Positions 14,525 to 22,001 of a stretch of DNA of 22,001 nucleotides are shown in pieces (within the stretch, counting starts at the first letter, position 1; each line of letters starts with the position of its first letter). Origin of the DNA: CAYFSC01 sp964345695 (GTDB taxonomy: Bacteria > Bacteroidota > Rhodothermia > Rhodothermales > Salinibacteraceae); the NCBI GenBank assembly GCA_964345695.1, contig CAYFSC010000032.1:1-22001 (forward strand), given 5' to 3'. The notes below the pieces were generated by a model that worked only from the letters and a program-made list of their open reading frames with translations, made no database searches and was not told where the DNA came from. Made by a program: the position numbers and the translations under genes.

Positions 14525-16350
14525 ATGCCTCGTTTCTCTATTTTCCCTTCTGCTTCCCTGAGGATGCCTCTCGCCCTGGGGGTTCTCTGCATGGTGCTCG
14601 GCGCTCCCTCGGCGGCCGCTCAGTCCACCACGTGGAAGCAGCAGGCGCAGCAGTTGGCGCCGGTGGACGGGGTGTCCAGCAATTCCATTCAAACGATGGA
14701 GGCCGACGGCGACTCGCTGTGGATCGGTCCGCTTCTCTCGGTCTACGTTGAGGCCGAGCAGCGCTTCTTCACGGCAGACGTGCCGCAATTGCTGGACGAG
14801 GACAACGTTGTGTTTGCCATCGACGCCACCAACAATCCCGACCGCCCGTCCTCGACGGTGTGGGCGGGCCTGGCGTTTGACGCCGGTGGGGGGACGGCGG
14901 GGACCGCTGGGTTTTTGTTCTCGACCGATGGTGGCGACAGCTTCACGACTCGGCTTCCCGCCCTGGATGCAGCCGACGACACGACCGTGACGTATGGCGG
15001 CGTCTCCTTTCCCGCCATCCCGGTGACGGCAAACGAGGACGGCGCTACGCAGGGACTGGACGCAGCCCCACCGGGCGGCAGGGTGTGGATCGCGGGTGGG
15101 CAGTCGGGCATCCGGTCGTCCACCGATGGGGGGCAGACCTGGCAGCGCGCCGTGCTTCCGCCCGACACCTTAAACGCCGTCGCTCCTGGCGAAACTCCGC
15201 CGTTTTTGGTGGGACCGCCGGTGGAACAGGGGCGCGGATGGCTGAACCACGTCGGCTTCAGCGTGCTCGTGGACGAAACCGGCACGGTATGGGCCGGAAC
15301 GGCAGGCGGCGTCAACCGGTCGCGTCCGCAGGACCTGAGGGGAGGGGACCGGGCGTGGCAGCGGTTCGCCTATGACGGCACTCCGAACGGCCTGACCGGC
15401 AACAGTGTCGTGGCACTGGCCGAACAGCCCCTCGACACCACCCGCAACCCCGTCTGGATGGCCACCTGGGCGCTCAACCAGACGCAGTCTGACCGCCAGC
15501 GCTTCGGCGTGACCGTGACGCGTGACGGGGGCGCCTCCTTCGAGCAAATGCTCATCGGGGAGCAGGTGACGGACTTCGCGTTTCGCCGGGGCACGGGCGC
15601 GTCGCCGCCCCTCGTCTACGCGACCGGCGAAAGCGGACTGCTCATTTCGGCGGACCGCGGGGAAACGTGGCGCGCCGTGGCGGACTTCCGGCTGCAGCGT
15701 GATGCCTCATTTCTCCGCTCCGATGCACGTGTGCAGACGGTGTCGACCACCGCATCGGCACTGTGGGTGGGCACCAGCGACGGACTGCTGCGTCTTCCGC
15801 GAACCCGCGAGCAGGCCCTTCTGGCGGAGGATCCGGCCACCGAAAATCCGGCGTGGCGCCTCTTCCGAACGAACGTGCCGGTGAATCCGGAGGAGCCGTC
15901 CGAGTCGGTGCCCGACGTGTCGACCTACGCGTACCCGAACCCTTTCTCTCCGTCGGAGGACAACGTCGTGCGCATCCGGTATGAGCTGCAGGAGGCCCNN
16001 NNNNNNNNNNNNNNNNNNNNNNNNNNNNNNNNNNNNNNNNNNNNNNNNNNNNNNNNNNNNNNNNNNNNNNNNNNNNNNNNNNNNNNNNNNNNNNNNNNTT
16101 CTCTCCGTCGGAGGACAACGTCGTGCGCATCCGGTATGAGCTGCAGGAGGCCCGCTCGGTAACGGTCGAGATCTTCGACTTCGGCATGAACCGGGTGCGC
16201 AGCCTCACGCGCGATCAGCCGCCGGGGCAGCAGGAGATTGCGTGGGACGGCACGGACGACGATGGCTTGCGCCTTCCGAACGGCACGTACTTTTACACCG
16301 TCGACCTCGGCGGCGAGACGGTCCGCGGCAAGATTCTGCTCGTGGACTGA
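14525..16350 (+). CDS. Secreted Asp-box propeller protein with type IX-like C-terminal domain, split by an assembly gap
   Basis: As printed, the frame is broken by 100 Ns, but the 55 bases before and after the gap are identical. Merging them gives one frame of 556 residues. The product has a signal peptide (core about residues 14-30, ending SAAAQ). Its body carries at least four Asp-box/BNR motifs: STDGGDSF (133-140), STDGGQTW (199-206), TRDGGASF (332-339) and SADRGETW (375-382), with WVGTSDG and VWAGTAGG turns as in propeller repeats. The final 90 residues form a FlgD-Ig/type IX sorting-like domain, starting YPNPFSP (470-476) and ending GTYFYTV...GKILLVD. Such proteins are usually exported to the surface. 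Its substrate is unknown. ATG 14525 is preferred over a TTG at 14504. A PorV-like gene follows 45 bp later. Confidence 0.8.
15944..15998 (+). repeat. 55-bp sequence duplicated across the gap, left copy
   Basis: This segment ends exactly at the first N and is identical, base for base, to 16099-16153. It lies in the start of the C-terminal domain of the propeller protein. Its length matches a common assembly k-mer, so the pair is best read as an unmerged contig overlap. Confidence 0.9.
15999..16098. other. Assembly gap of exactly 100 N
   Basis: A run of exactly 100 Ns, the usual placeholder for a gap of unknown size. The flanking 55-bp repeat indicates that no sequence is really missing here. 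Gap plus one repeat copy is 155 bp, not a multiple of three, which explains the apparent frameshift. Confidence 0.95.
16099..16153 (+). repeat. 55-bp sequence duplicated across the gap, right copy
   Basis: Begins at the first base after the gap and repeats 15944-15998 exactly. The sequence after it continues the interrupted domain in the correct frame when the two copies are overlaid. Confidence 0.9.
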
Positions 16351-16395
16351 CCCCGCGTCGCGACGCGACGTTCCCCTGGTTGATTCCTCAACAGT

Positions 16396-17454
16396 ATGTT
16401 CGCTTTTTCGATACTTCGCATTCGTCGCTCGGCGCGGGCCTGGAAGCTAGGGCTCGCCATCGTTTTCCTCCTCGGAGGCGCCACGTCCACGGCGTCGGCG
16501 CAGGACGGCGCGGCGGGGGCCTTCTCGCGCCTGGGCTTCAGCGCCCGCGGCATTGCCATGGGCAATGCACTGACAGCCTCGACCGGCGATGACGCCAGCC
16601 CGTACTACAACCCCGCGCTTGCGCCCAACGCCACCGGGCAGCGCCTTTCGGCGTCGGCGGCCGTGATGTCATTCGATCGAGAGTTGCAGTTTCTGGAGTT
16701 CACCACGCCCATCGGTCCTTCGGCCGGAATTGCCCTGGGGCTCATCCATGGCGGCGTGAGCGATATCGACGGGCGCGATGCGAACGGGGTCCGCACCCAG
16801 ACGCTGTCCACCGACGAGTTCGGGCTCTTTCTCTCGTTCGGCAACCGTTTCGCCGATCGGCTGTCGGTGGGGGCCAACCTGAAAATCTACCAGTCAAGCC
16901 TCGACGACGTCATCGATGAGGTCCGCAGCTTCGCCCTGGACGTGGGCACCCGTGTGGAGGTGACGGAGGCACTGCACGTCGGCGTGTCGGCCAGCGATTT
17001 GCTGGCCAAGTACGAATGGGGACAGGCGGGCGGCGGCCGCACCAACACCGATTATTTCCCGACGCGCATCCGGGCCGGCGTCGAGTACACGTTGCTGAAC
17101 GACCGGCTGCGCCTGCTGGGCGAGTACGAGTCGCGCATCACGCGCCGCGACGAGCAGCAGCGCATCGTGGTGCCCACGACCCGCGGCCCGCAGACCCGGT
17201 TCGAGACCGAGACGCTCGTGCTGCACGACTCGCGCGGCCGCATCGGCGCCTCTTACCAGCTCCACGAAATCCTGAACGTCCGTGCGGGGGTGGATCGCCT
17301 CGGCGTCGACGGCCCCGACGGCCTGCGTCCCTCCGCTGGATTCGGCATCGACGAACAGGTGGGCAATCTGAAGGTCAACCTCGCCTACGCAATCGCGCTG
17401 GAGCCCTACGTGAACAACACCATCAACTTGTTCTCGCTCGCGATCTTCTTGTGA
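16396..17454 (+). CDS. PorV/PorQ-like outer-membrane beta-barrel protein
   Basis: The 352-residue protein has a signal peptide with hydrophobic core LAIVFLLGGA and a likely cut after ASA near residue 35. The mature N-terminus FSRLGFSARGIAMGNALTA, followed by DDASPYYNPA (65-74), is the signature of the PorV/PorQ (UPF0164-like) family. After that come alternating beta-strands and a hydrophobic C-terminal strand ending in Leu, as in outer-membrane barrels. In type IX secretion PorV carries cargo with C-terminal sorting domains to the sortase at the surface; relatives outside that system have unknown roles. Here it directly follows a protein with such a domain, which supports a carrier role. Start ATG 16396. 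Confidence 0.82.
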   Translation: MFAFSILRIRRSARAWKLGLAIVFLLGGATSTASAQDGAAGAFSRLGFSARGIAMGNALTASTGDDASPYYNPALAPNATGQRLSASAAVMSFDRELQFLEFTTPIGPSAGIALGLIHGGVSDIDGRDANGVRTQTLSTDEFGLFLSFGNRFADRLSVGANLKIYQSSLDDVIDEVRSFALDVGTRVEVTEALHVGVSASDLLAKYEWGQAGGGRTNTDYFPTRIRAGVEYTLLNDRLRLLGEYESRITRRDEQQRIVVPTTRGPQTRFETETLVLHDSRGRIGASYQLHEILNVRAGVDRLGVDGPDGLRPSAGFGIDEQVGNLKVNLAYAIALEPYVNNTINLFSLAIFL

Positions 17455-17482
17455 ACGATCCAGCCGGGAGGGGCGCGCGCCG

Positions 17483-18268
17483 TCACCCGAGTTCCGCGAC
17501 GACCTGCCCGAGGGCCTCCAGTCCGATTCCCGACACGCCCGTACGAATGCGGAGCGTGCACCAGGCGTCCAGCAGGAGCATCTGCGCGGCGTGGATGGGC
17601 ACGGCGATCCAGAAGGAGCGGCACCGCCAGACGAGCGCGCCCAGGGCGACCCCGCCGACGATCGAGAGCAGCGCCTCGGGCCACGGCTTGTTGATGTGGA
17701 GCGCCGCGAAAGGCAGCGCCTGCACGAAGATTGCGTAGAGCCCCAGGCTGTGCGCGGTGCCGAAGATCATGAATCCGCGCCACAGGTATTCCCAGCCGAT
17801 CCAGTAGAACAAGAACAGCGCTTCGTACAGAAGAAATACCTGCCAGTCGCGCGCCGCGCCTTGCAGGTGCGGGTACTGGGCCTGAAACTCAGCGCTGTCC
17901 GATAGAATCCATGTACCCACCGCCACGACGGGAAGGTAGAGGCCCGCAAGAAGGGCGGCGAGCCGCCAGTTGCCCGCGCCGATGCCCATCTCCTGCCAGG
18001 AGAGGCGGAAGATCGTGCGGAGTGCAAGGACTGGAAGCACAAAGCCGATCACCCCCTGCATCCCGAACCACCATCCCCAGGCCGCAAGTTGCAGCCATTC
18101 GCGCGGGACCGTCGCCGAAAACAGTTCGACAAAGCGGGATCGGCTGCCCAGCGTAAACTGCAGCACCACGGCCACAGCGGCAAACAGGAGGACAAACACC
18201 GTTTGGCCGTCCAGTGAGTGGACGGCCCGGCGCAGGCGGCGCCATTCGTCGCGAAGCTGGGACACCAT
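17483..18268 (-). CDS. CPBP-family intramembrane protease (Rce1/Abi-like)
   Basis: A 261-residue polytopic membrane protein with hydrophobic segments near residues 24-40, 62-82, 103-122, 145-158, 172-190 and 203-228. The CPBP motifs appear as WEYLWRG (159-165), FAALH (187-191, FxxxH) and the late HAAQ with His226. The family includes CAAX-type proteases and bacteriocin self-immunity proteins. The first Glu of the usual EExxxR motif is Trp159 here, leaving Glu160 and Arg164; I recall a WExxxRG subgroup with the same change. Start ATG 18268. It is convergent with the PorV-like gene (28 bp apart) and divergent from the TolB-like lipoprotein gene. Confidence 0.82.
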   Translation of the reverse strand: MVSQLRDEWRRLRRAVHSLDGQTVFVLLFAAVAVVLQFTLGSRSRFVELFSATVPREWLQLAAWGWWFGMQGVIGFVLPVLALRTIFRLSWQEMGIGAGNWRLAALLAGLYLPVVAVGTWILSDSAEFQAQYPHLQGAARDWQVFLLYEALFLFYWIGWEYLWRGFMIFGTAHSLGLYAIFVQALPFAALHINKPWPEALLSIVGGVALGALVWRCRSFWIAVPIHAAQMLLLDAWCTLRIRTGVSGIGLEALGQVVAELG

Positions 18269-18425
18269 CGAGGTCTACGGGAGGTGGAGAGAGTGAGATC
18301 GGAACTTGTACGGACGGCGCCTCAAAGGTTGCGGCGGGGGGGCGGGGCCCTACGGATTGCGCCTCGGTGAAGCGGGCACTACCTTGGCTTCCGCTCATCG
18401 CCTCTCCCGACAGTCCCCGCTCGCC

Positions 18426-19352
18426 ATGACCGTCCGTGCCCGACTCCTCCTGCTTCTCACCGTCGCAGGGATCGCCTGCACCCAATCGACCGAGGCGCCG
18501 CAATCTGCATCGAGTGATACGGCGGCCGATTCCATTGCCTCGGCGGCACCGGGCACCGACATCTACCTAGCCGCACTGGAACGAACGCAGGCGGGGGCGC
18601 TGCAGGTCGGGGCGCCGACCAACGTCACGCGCCGCTCGGGCTATGACAACCAGCCGTCTTTTGTTCGCGAGGGGCGCGCGCTGCTCTACACCTCGGTGCG
18701 AGACGCCCAAACAGAGGTGGTCCGGCATTCGATCGACGGCGATTCAACCACGCGCATCACCACCACGGCGGTGAGCGAGTACTCCCCAACGCCCCGGCCC
18801 GACGGCCAGATGACCCTGGTACGGGTTGAAGAGGACGGGCGCCAACGTCTCTGGACGTACAGCGGCCAGGGAACGCCCGAGGCGCCGGTGTTTTCTGAAC
18901 TCGCTGCCGTGGGCTACCACGCCTGGGCGAATGACGAGCAGGTCCTGCTATTCGTCCTCGGGGATCCGCCCACCTTGCAGCGAACCAATGTGGAGACGTC
19001 GGTCCGCGACACGGTTGCCACCCGCATCGGTCGTTCGCTGCAGCCCGTACCGGGCCAACCGGCGGTCAGCTACGTCGAGGTTGCAACCGACTCGACCACC
19101 ACGCTGCACACGATCAACGTAGAGACGGGCGCGGTGCAGCAGATCGGAAACACGCCCGGCAGGGGGAGGGGGGTCGATCACGCGTGGACGCCCGACGGAA
19201 CGCTGCTCATGGCCGATAGCACCTTCCTGTACGCCCGTTCCCGCGACGCGAACCGCTGGACGCGCGTCGGCAATCTCGCGCCGCTTGAACCCTCACGTCT
19301 TGCCGTGTCGCCCGACGGAGGCACCCTCGCCCTGGTGGCTGCCGATTCGTGA
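18426..19352 (+). CDS. Probable lipoprotein with TolB-like beta-propeller repeats
   Basis: The 308-residue product begins with a short basic region and a Leu-rich core, then Cys18 in VAGIAC, a plausible though not perfect lipobox, and a Ser/Ala/Thr-rich linker. The rest reads like WD40/PD40 (TolB-type) propeller blades: NQPSFVREGRALLYTS, EYSPTPRPDGQMTLV, HAWTPDGTLLMA and LAVSPDGGTLALVA. TolB-like repeats usually mediate protein contacts in the periplasm; no catalytic motif is seen. ATG 18426 puts the signal sequence at the start; the frame is open further upstream without signal-like content. It is divergent from the CPBP gene and only 11 bp separate its stop from the convergent PagL-like gene. 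Confidence 0.78.
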   Translation: MTVRARLLLLLTVAGIACTQSTEAPQSASSDTAADSIASAAPGTDIYLAALERTQAGALQVGAPTNVTRRSGYDNQPSFVREGRALLYTSVRDAQTEVVRHSIDGDSTTRITTTAVSEYSPTPRPDGQMTLVRVEEDGRQRLWTYSGQGTPEAPVFSELAAVGYHAWANDEQVLLFVLGDPPTLQRTNVETSVRDTVATRIGRSLQPVPGQPAVSYVEVATDSTTTLHTINVETGAVQQIGNTPGRGRGVDHAWTPDGTLLMADSTFLYARSRDANRWTRVGNLAPLEPSRLAVSPDGGTLALVAADS

Positions 19353-19363
19353 GCGGGCGCTTC

Positions 19364-20176
19364 TCACAGCCCCACCGCCGTGCCAAGATAAAACAGATTG
19401 GCGTCGACGCCCGGATTGATACTGCCCCGGTAGCCGTTCGACAGGTGGTGGTAGCGATATCCGAGGCTGAGATGCAGGCGATCGGACAGAGTGACTTGCA
19501 CGCCCGCCCCGAAGTCCACCGTAAAATTGAACGACTTTCCGCGCCGGTCCGGGACGGAATCGAGGAAGTAAAGCACGCCGGTGGAGGCGCTCAGAAAAGG
19601 CTGGATGCGGGGATGCACGCGCAGGTTGACCTGCAGGCCGAGCGGCGCCGCCCCGACACCGGGGGTCGCGAGATTCGGCCGGGGAAGTCCTTCGCCTTCG
19701 CGGTTGAACCGCTCCGGAATCGCCGACCCCGGAACCGACAGCCGCGCCCACGGAACCACGTCTGCCGTGTAGAACAGAACCAGGCGCGCAGGATCGGCGC
19801 CGCGGGCCGTGCGAGGGGTGAGCCGGCGTTTGTAGCGGAGGGCAACGATCCGGAACTCCGCCTCCCGAGTGCGCCCGAGAAGCCGGCTGGCGTTGTTCGA
19901 GCCCCCGGCCCAGAAACTGATGCGGTGCCGCGTGCTCAGCCACGGGGCGGTGGGTTCCGTCCCTGTGCGACGATCCGGACCGCGGAGCGAGTCGGCGGGA
20001 CCTGCGGCCGACGCTTGCGCCCGCAAACCACCTACCCACAGTCCGCACACCACAATCGTCAGTAGAACGACGCGAGCCGAACCGAGCGCGGGGGCAGAGA
20101 GAGGCACGGGGTGGAACAGATGCTGGAAACGTGTCTTTCCTCGTGGCGTGATTCGCAGCCGCCGATCACGGGCCAC
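19364..20176 (-). CDS. PagL-like lipid A 3-O-deacylase (acyloxyacyl hydrolase family)
   Basis: The 270-residue protein has a basic N-terminus, a hydrophobic export segment (about residues 35-50, then LRAQA) and a beta-rich body that would form a small outer-membrane barrel. Near the end, YRYHHLSNGYRGSINPGVD carries the PagL active-site pattern: His244, Ser246, Asn247 and, 12 residues after the Ser, Asp258. In Pseudomonas PagL the third member of the triad is Glu at the matching spacing. Family members remove the 3-O-acyl chain from lipid A at the outer leaflet. The start is GTG 20176; the long pre-signal N-terminus leaves the exact start uncertain. The 71 bp to the divergent hydrolase gene would hold both promoters. 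Confidence 0.78.
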   Translation of the reverse strand: MARDRRLRITPRGKTRFQHLFHPVPLSAPALGSARVVLLTIVVCGLWVGGLRAQASAAGPADSLRGPDRRTGTEPTAPWLSTRHRISFWAGGSNNASRLLGRTREAEFRIVALRYKRRLTPRTARGADPARLVLFYTADVVPWARLSVPGSAIPERFNREGEGLPRPNLATPGVGAAPLGLQVNLRVHPRIQPFLSASTGVLYFLDSVPDRRGKSFNFTVDFGAGVQVTLSDRLHLSLGYRYHHLSNGYRGSINPGVDANLFYLGTAVGL

Positions 20177-20247
20177 GAACTTTGTTGAGCCGTAGGACGT
20201 CGTGTTACGGCAGCTGTTCGTTGACTGGCACCACCAAACACGTCTTT

Positions 20248-21024
20248 ATGGAGCTGTATTACAAGAGTTACGGGGACTCCGGCCCGCCCCTTCTCATCCT
20301 GCACGGCCTCCTAGGGGCCAGCGGCAACTGGCACACGTTGAGCCGAACCGTTTTTAAAGAGGTCGCCCGGGTTTTTACAATCGATCAGCGCAACCACGGA
20401 CGATCGCCCCACGCCAAGCCCTTCGACTATCCGACTCTCGCATCCGATCTGCACACCTTCATCGAACGCCATGACCTGCGCCCCGCCCACCTGATGGGGC
20501 ACTCGATGGGCGGCAAAACGGCCATGCAAACGGCGCTCACGCATCCAGAAGACGTCGATCGGCTCGTTGTCGTCGACATGGCGCCGAAAGGATACGACCC
20601 TCAGAAAAGCAACCTTGCCGGTCTGCTCGATGTCCTCGGTCGCATCGATCCCTCTGCGTACGACCGCCGTGCCGACGTGGACGCCGCCCTGCAGAAAGCG
20701 GTGCCGTCGCGCCCCATCCGGCAGTTTCTGCTCAAGAACCTGCAGCACGACGGGGACGGGTACAGGTGGCAACTGAATCTCGACGTGATCCGCGAGAATC
20801 TCGATGCCATCTTCGCGCCCATCGATGCAAAAGCGATCTTCGAAGGACCGACCTTATTTGTCCGCGGAGAACACTCCGACTACGTGTCGGAAGAAGACCT
20901 TCCGGAGATCCGCAATCGATTTCCGGAGGCCGAGCTTCTAACCATTCCCGATGCGGAGCACTGGGTGCACGCCGATGCCCCCGAGGAGTTTGCGAAGGGG
21001 GTCGTCGACTTCCTGACGGCCTGA
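20248..21024 (+). CDS. Alpha/beta-fold hydrolase, YbfF-type esterase
   Basis: A 258-residue cytoplasmic protein with a complete alpha/beta-hydrolase core. The oxyanion region is LILHGLLGASGNW (16-28), IDQRNHGRSP follows, the nucleophile elbow is GHSMGG (Ser86), the acid is probably Asp211 in GEHSDYV, and the catalytic His238 lies in DAEHWVH. The HGLLGASGNW and RNHGRS signatures point to the YbfF/ABHD11 group, which hydrolyses short acyl esters and thioesters. Start ATG 20248 begins at the conserved MELYYKSYG. It is divergent from the PagL-like gene and 135 bp upstream of the SDR gene. Natural substrate unknown. Confidence 0.9.
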   Translation: MELYYKSYGDSGPPLLILHGLLGASGNWHTLSRTVFKEVARVFTIDQRNHGRSPHAKPFDYPTLASDLHTFIERHDLRPAHLMGHSMGGKTAMQTALTHPEDVDRLVVVDMAPKGYDPQKSNLAGLLDVLGRIDPSAYDRRADVDAALQKAVPSRPIRQFLLKNLQHDGDGYRWQLNLDVIRENLDAIFAPIDAKAIFEGPTLFVRGEHSDYVSEEDLPEIRNRFPEAELLTIPDAEHWVHADAPEEFAKGVVDFLTA

Positions 21025-21073
21025 CGGATCGGTCTCACGCGGAATCGAGCCTGCGGGGATACGCCGACGGTTG

Positions 21074-21105
21074 TTGGTGACTCGGGGGACGATTGCCTAC
21101 GTTAT
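21074..21105 (+). promoter_or_regulatory. Candidate promoter for the SDR gene
   Basis: TTG at 21074-21076 and TACGTTAT at 21098-21105 are 21 bp apart, within the Bacteroidota TTG/TAnnTTTG spacing, though the last two bases of the -7 box do not match. The position, about 55 bp before ATG 21160, is reasonable. Confidence 0.35.
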
Positions 21106-21159
21106 ACAACCTCGCCCATGCAGGATCGCGCTGTGCCGTTCACGAATTGGACACCCACC

Positions 21160-21972
21160 ATGGACCTTGGACTGACCGATCGAATCGCCTTCGTCGCGGG
21201 GGCAAGCAGCGGCCTCGGCCGAGCGGCGGCGCTGGAGCTCGTCCGCGAGGGCTGCCGGGTGGCCCTCTGCTCGCGCAGCCAGGAACGGATTGACGCCGCC
21301 GCGCAACACATCTGTGACGCGGCCGACGTGAACCCGAAGCGGGTTCTCCCGCTGGAGTGCGACGTGACGGACGAGGCTGCCGTGCAATCGGCCATCGAAG
21401 AAACGGTGGACACCTTCGGGGGGCTGCACGTCCTCGTCACCAACGCCGGGGGACCGCCCTCCGGCGCGGCACAGGCTTTCGACACCGACGCGTACCGCGA
21501 GGCGGTCGAGCTCAACCTGATGAGCACGATCAGCCTGTGCCAGGCGGCGCTTCCGCACCTGCACACGGCGGCCGACACGGACGGGCACGCCCGCATCCTC
21601 ATGGTAACGAGCGTCTCCGCCAAGCAACCCATCCCGACGCTCGCGCTGTCTAACACCGCGCGTGCCGGCGTGCAAGGCTACGCCAAAAGCCTGGCGGCAG
21701 AAGTGGGCGACGCCGAGATTACCGTCAACACGATTCTTCCCGGGTATACGCGGACGGCGCGCCTCGACGACCTGGCGGCCAGCATTCAGGCCGAAACCGG
21801 TCGGACCAAAAAGGAGGTGGAGGCGGCCTGGACCGAAGACAATGTCCTGCCGCGTCTGGGAGATCCGGAAGAGTTTGCTGCCGCTGTGGCGTTTTTGGCC
21901 AGCGCCCGCGCGGGCTATGTCACTGGCGTCGCCTTCCCGGTCGACGGCGGACGAGTTAAGCACATCCTGTAG
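21160..21972 (+). CDS. Atypical SDR-family oxidoreductase (beta-ketoacyl-ACP reductase-like)
   Basis: The 270-residue protein has a clear short-chain dehydrogenase fold: nucleotide loop AGASSGLGRA (13-22), CDVTDE (67-72), TNAGG (94-98), the catalytic-type Ser151 in MVTSVSA, and the VNTILPGYTRT segment. The C-terminus GYVTGVAFPVDGG closes the family pattern. The catalytic YxxxK is missing: at the expected spacing from Ser151 stand Ser164 and Arg168 (LSNTARAG). This matches an SDR subgroup, annotated BKR-like, that lacks the standard tetrad, so it may bind cofactor with altered or no reductase activity. ATG 21160 places the nucleotide loop at the usual distance; an upstream ATG at 21118 would add 14 residues. 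Confidence 0.85.
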   Translation: MDLGLTDRIAFVAGASSGLGRAAALELVREGCRVALCSRSQERIDAAAQHICDAADVNPKRVLPLECDVTDEAAVQSAIEETVDTFGGLHVLVTNAGGPPSGAAQAFDTDAYREAVELNLMSTISLCQAALPHLHTAADTDGHARILMVTSVSAKQPIPTLALSNTARAGVQGYAKSLAAEVGDAEITVNTILPGYTRTARLDDLAASIQAETGRTKKEVEAAWTEDNVLPRLGDPEEFAAAVAFLASARAGYVTGVAFPVDGGRVKHIL

Positions 21973-22001
21973 CCGGCCGGCGGCCGGGCAGGGTGCCAGT
22001 G

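Noticed and set aside
15944..16153. A genuine tandem duplication within the propeller gene
   Set aside because: The copies abut exactly a 100-N placeholder, are identical, and their length would shift the frame; an unmerged contig overlap explains all three facts.
19349..20065. A 238-residue rightward open frame opposite the PagL-like gene
   Set aside because: The opposite strand encodes a signal sequence and a conserved active-site motif; this frame is highly charged and featureless.
1..22001. A defence island, prophage or integrated element
   Set aside because: No transposase, integrase, restriction, toxin or phage gene was seen; the gene content is housekeeping and envelope functions.

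Overview
The window looks like ordinary chromosome from a GC-rich Bacteroidota-type bacterium, most likely of the Rhodothermales (Salinibacter-like) lineage. This is inferred from gene content: a PorV-like outer-membrane protein, a secreted protein with a FlgD-Ig/type IX-style C-terminus, a probable DUF3822-like gene next to rsmD and coaD, near-absence of Shine-Dalgarno sequences, and TTG/TAnnTTTG-like promoter candidates. There is no rRNA, tRNA, CRISPR array, transposase or phage gene that I can see. The sequence is a draft assembly and contains one 100-N gap.

Layout. (1) 1-3925, all rightward: a DJ-1/PfpI protein, tilS, hpt and a type I asparaginase, ansA. (2) 3926-5048: a short intergenic stretch resembling dispersed palindromic repeats, a leftward exported SleB-like cell-wall hydrolase, and a 331-bp AT-richer divergent intergenic region. 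(3) 5049-7992: pdxB rightward, facing a leftward pdxJ-era pair; the two pdx genes are both steps of the deoxyxylulose-phosphate route to vitamin B6. (4) 8324-12378, rightward: a small membrane-anchored pseudopilin-like protein, an actin-fold (DUF3822/PilM-like) candidate, rsmD, coaD and an aspartate aminotransferase. (5) 12621-17454, rightward, envelope block: an M50 site-2 protease, a lipoprotein, a secreted Asp-box propeller with a type IX-like C-terminal domain (broken by the gap), and a PorV/PorQ-like barrel. (6) 17483-20176: a leftward CPBP membrane protease, a rightward TolB-like lipoprotein and a leftward PagL-like lipid A deacylase. (7) 20248-21972: an alpha/beta hydrolase and an SDR protein that lacks the catalytic Tyr and Lys.

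How they fit together. Much of the window is housekeeping: tRNA-Ile lysidine modification, purine salvage, B6 and CoA synthesis, 16S rRNA methylation and ribosome assembly. The second half is weighted to the cell envelope. I do not see a clear new defence or mobile system. The least explained parts are the 8324-9785 gene pair, the 13977-17454 secreted-protein/PorV block and the small intergenic repeats.

The most certain structural observation is that the 100-N gap at 15999-16098 is flanked by an identical 55-bp sequence on both sides. Collapsing it restores one intact 556-residue reading frame, so the apparent break in that gene is an assembly artefact.
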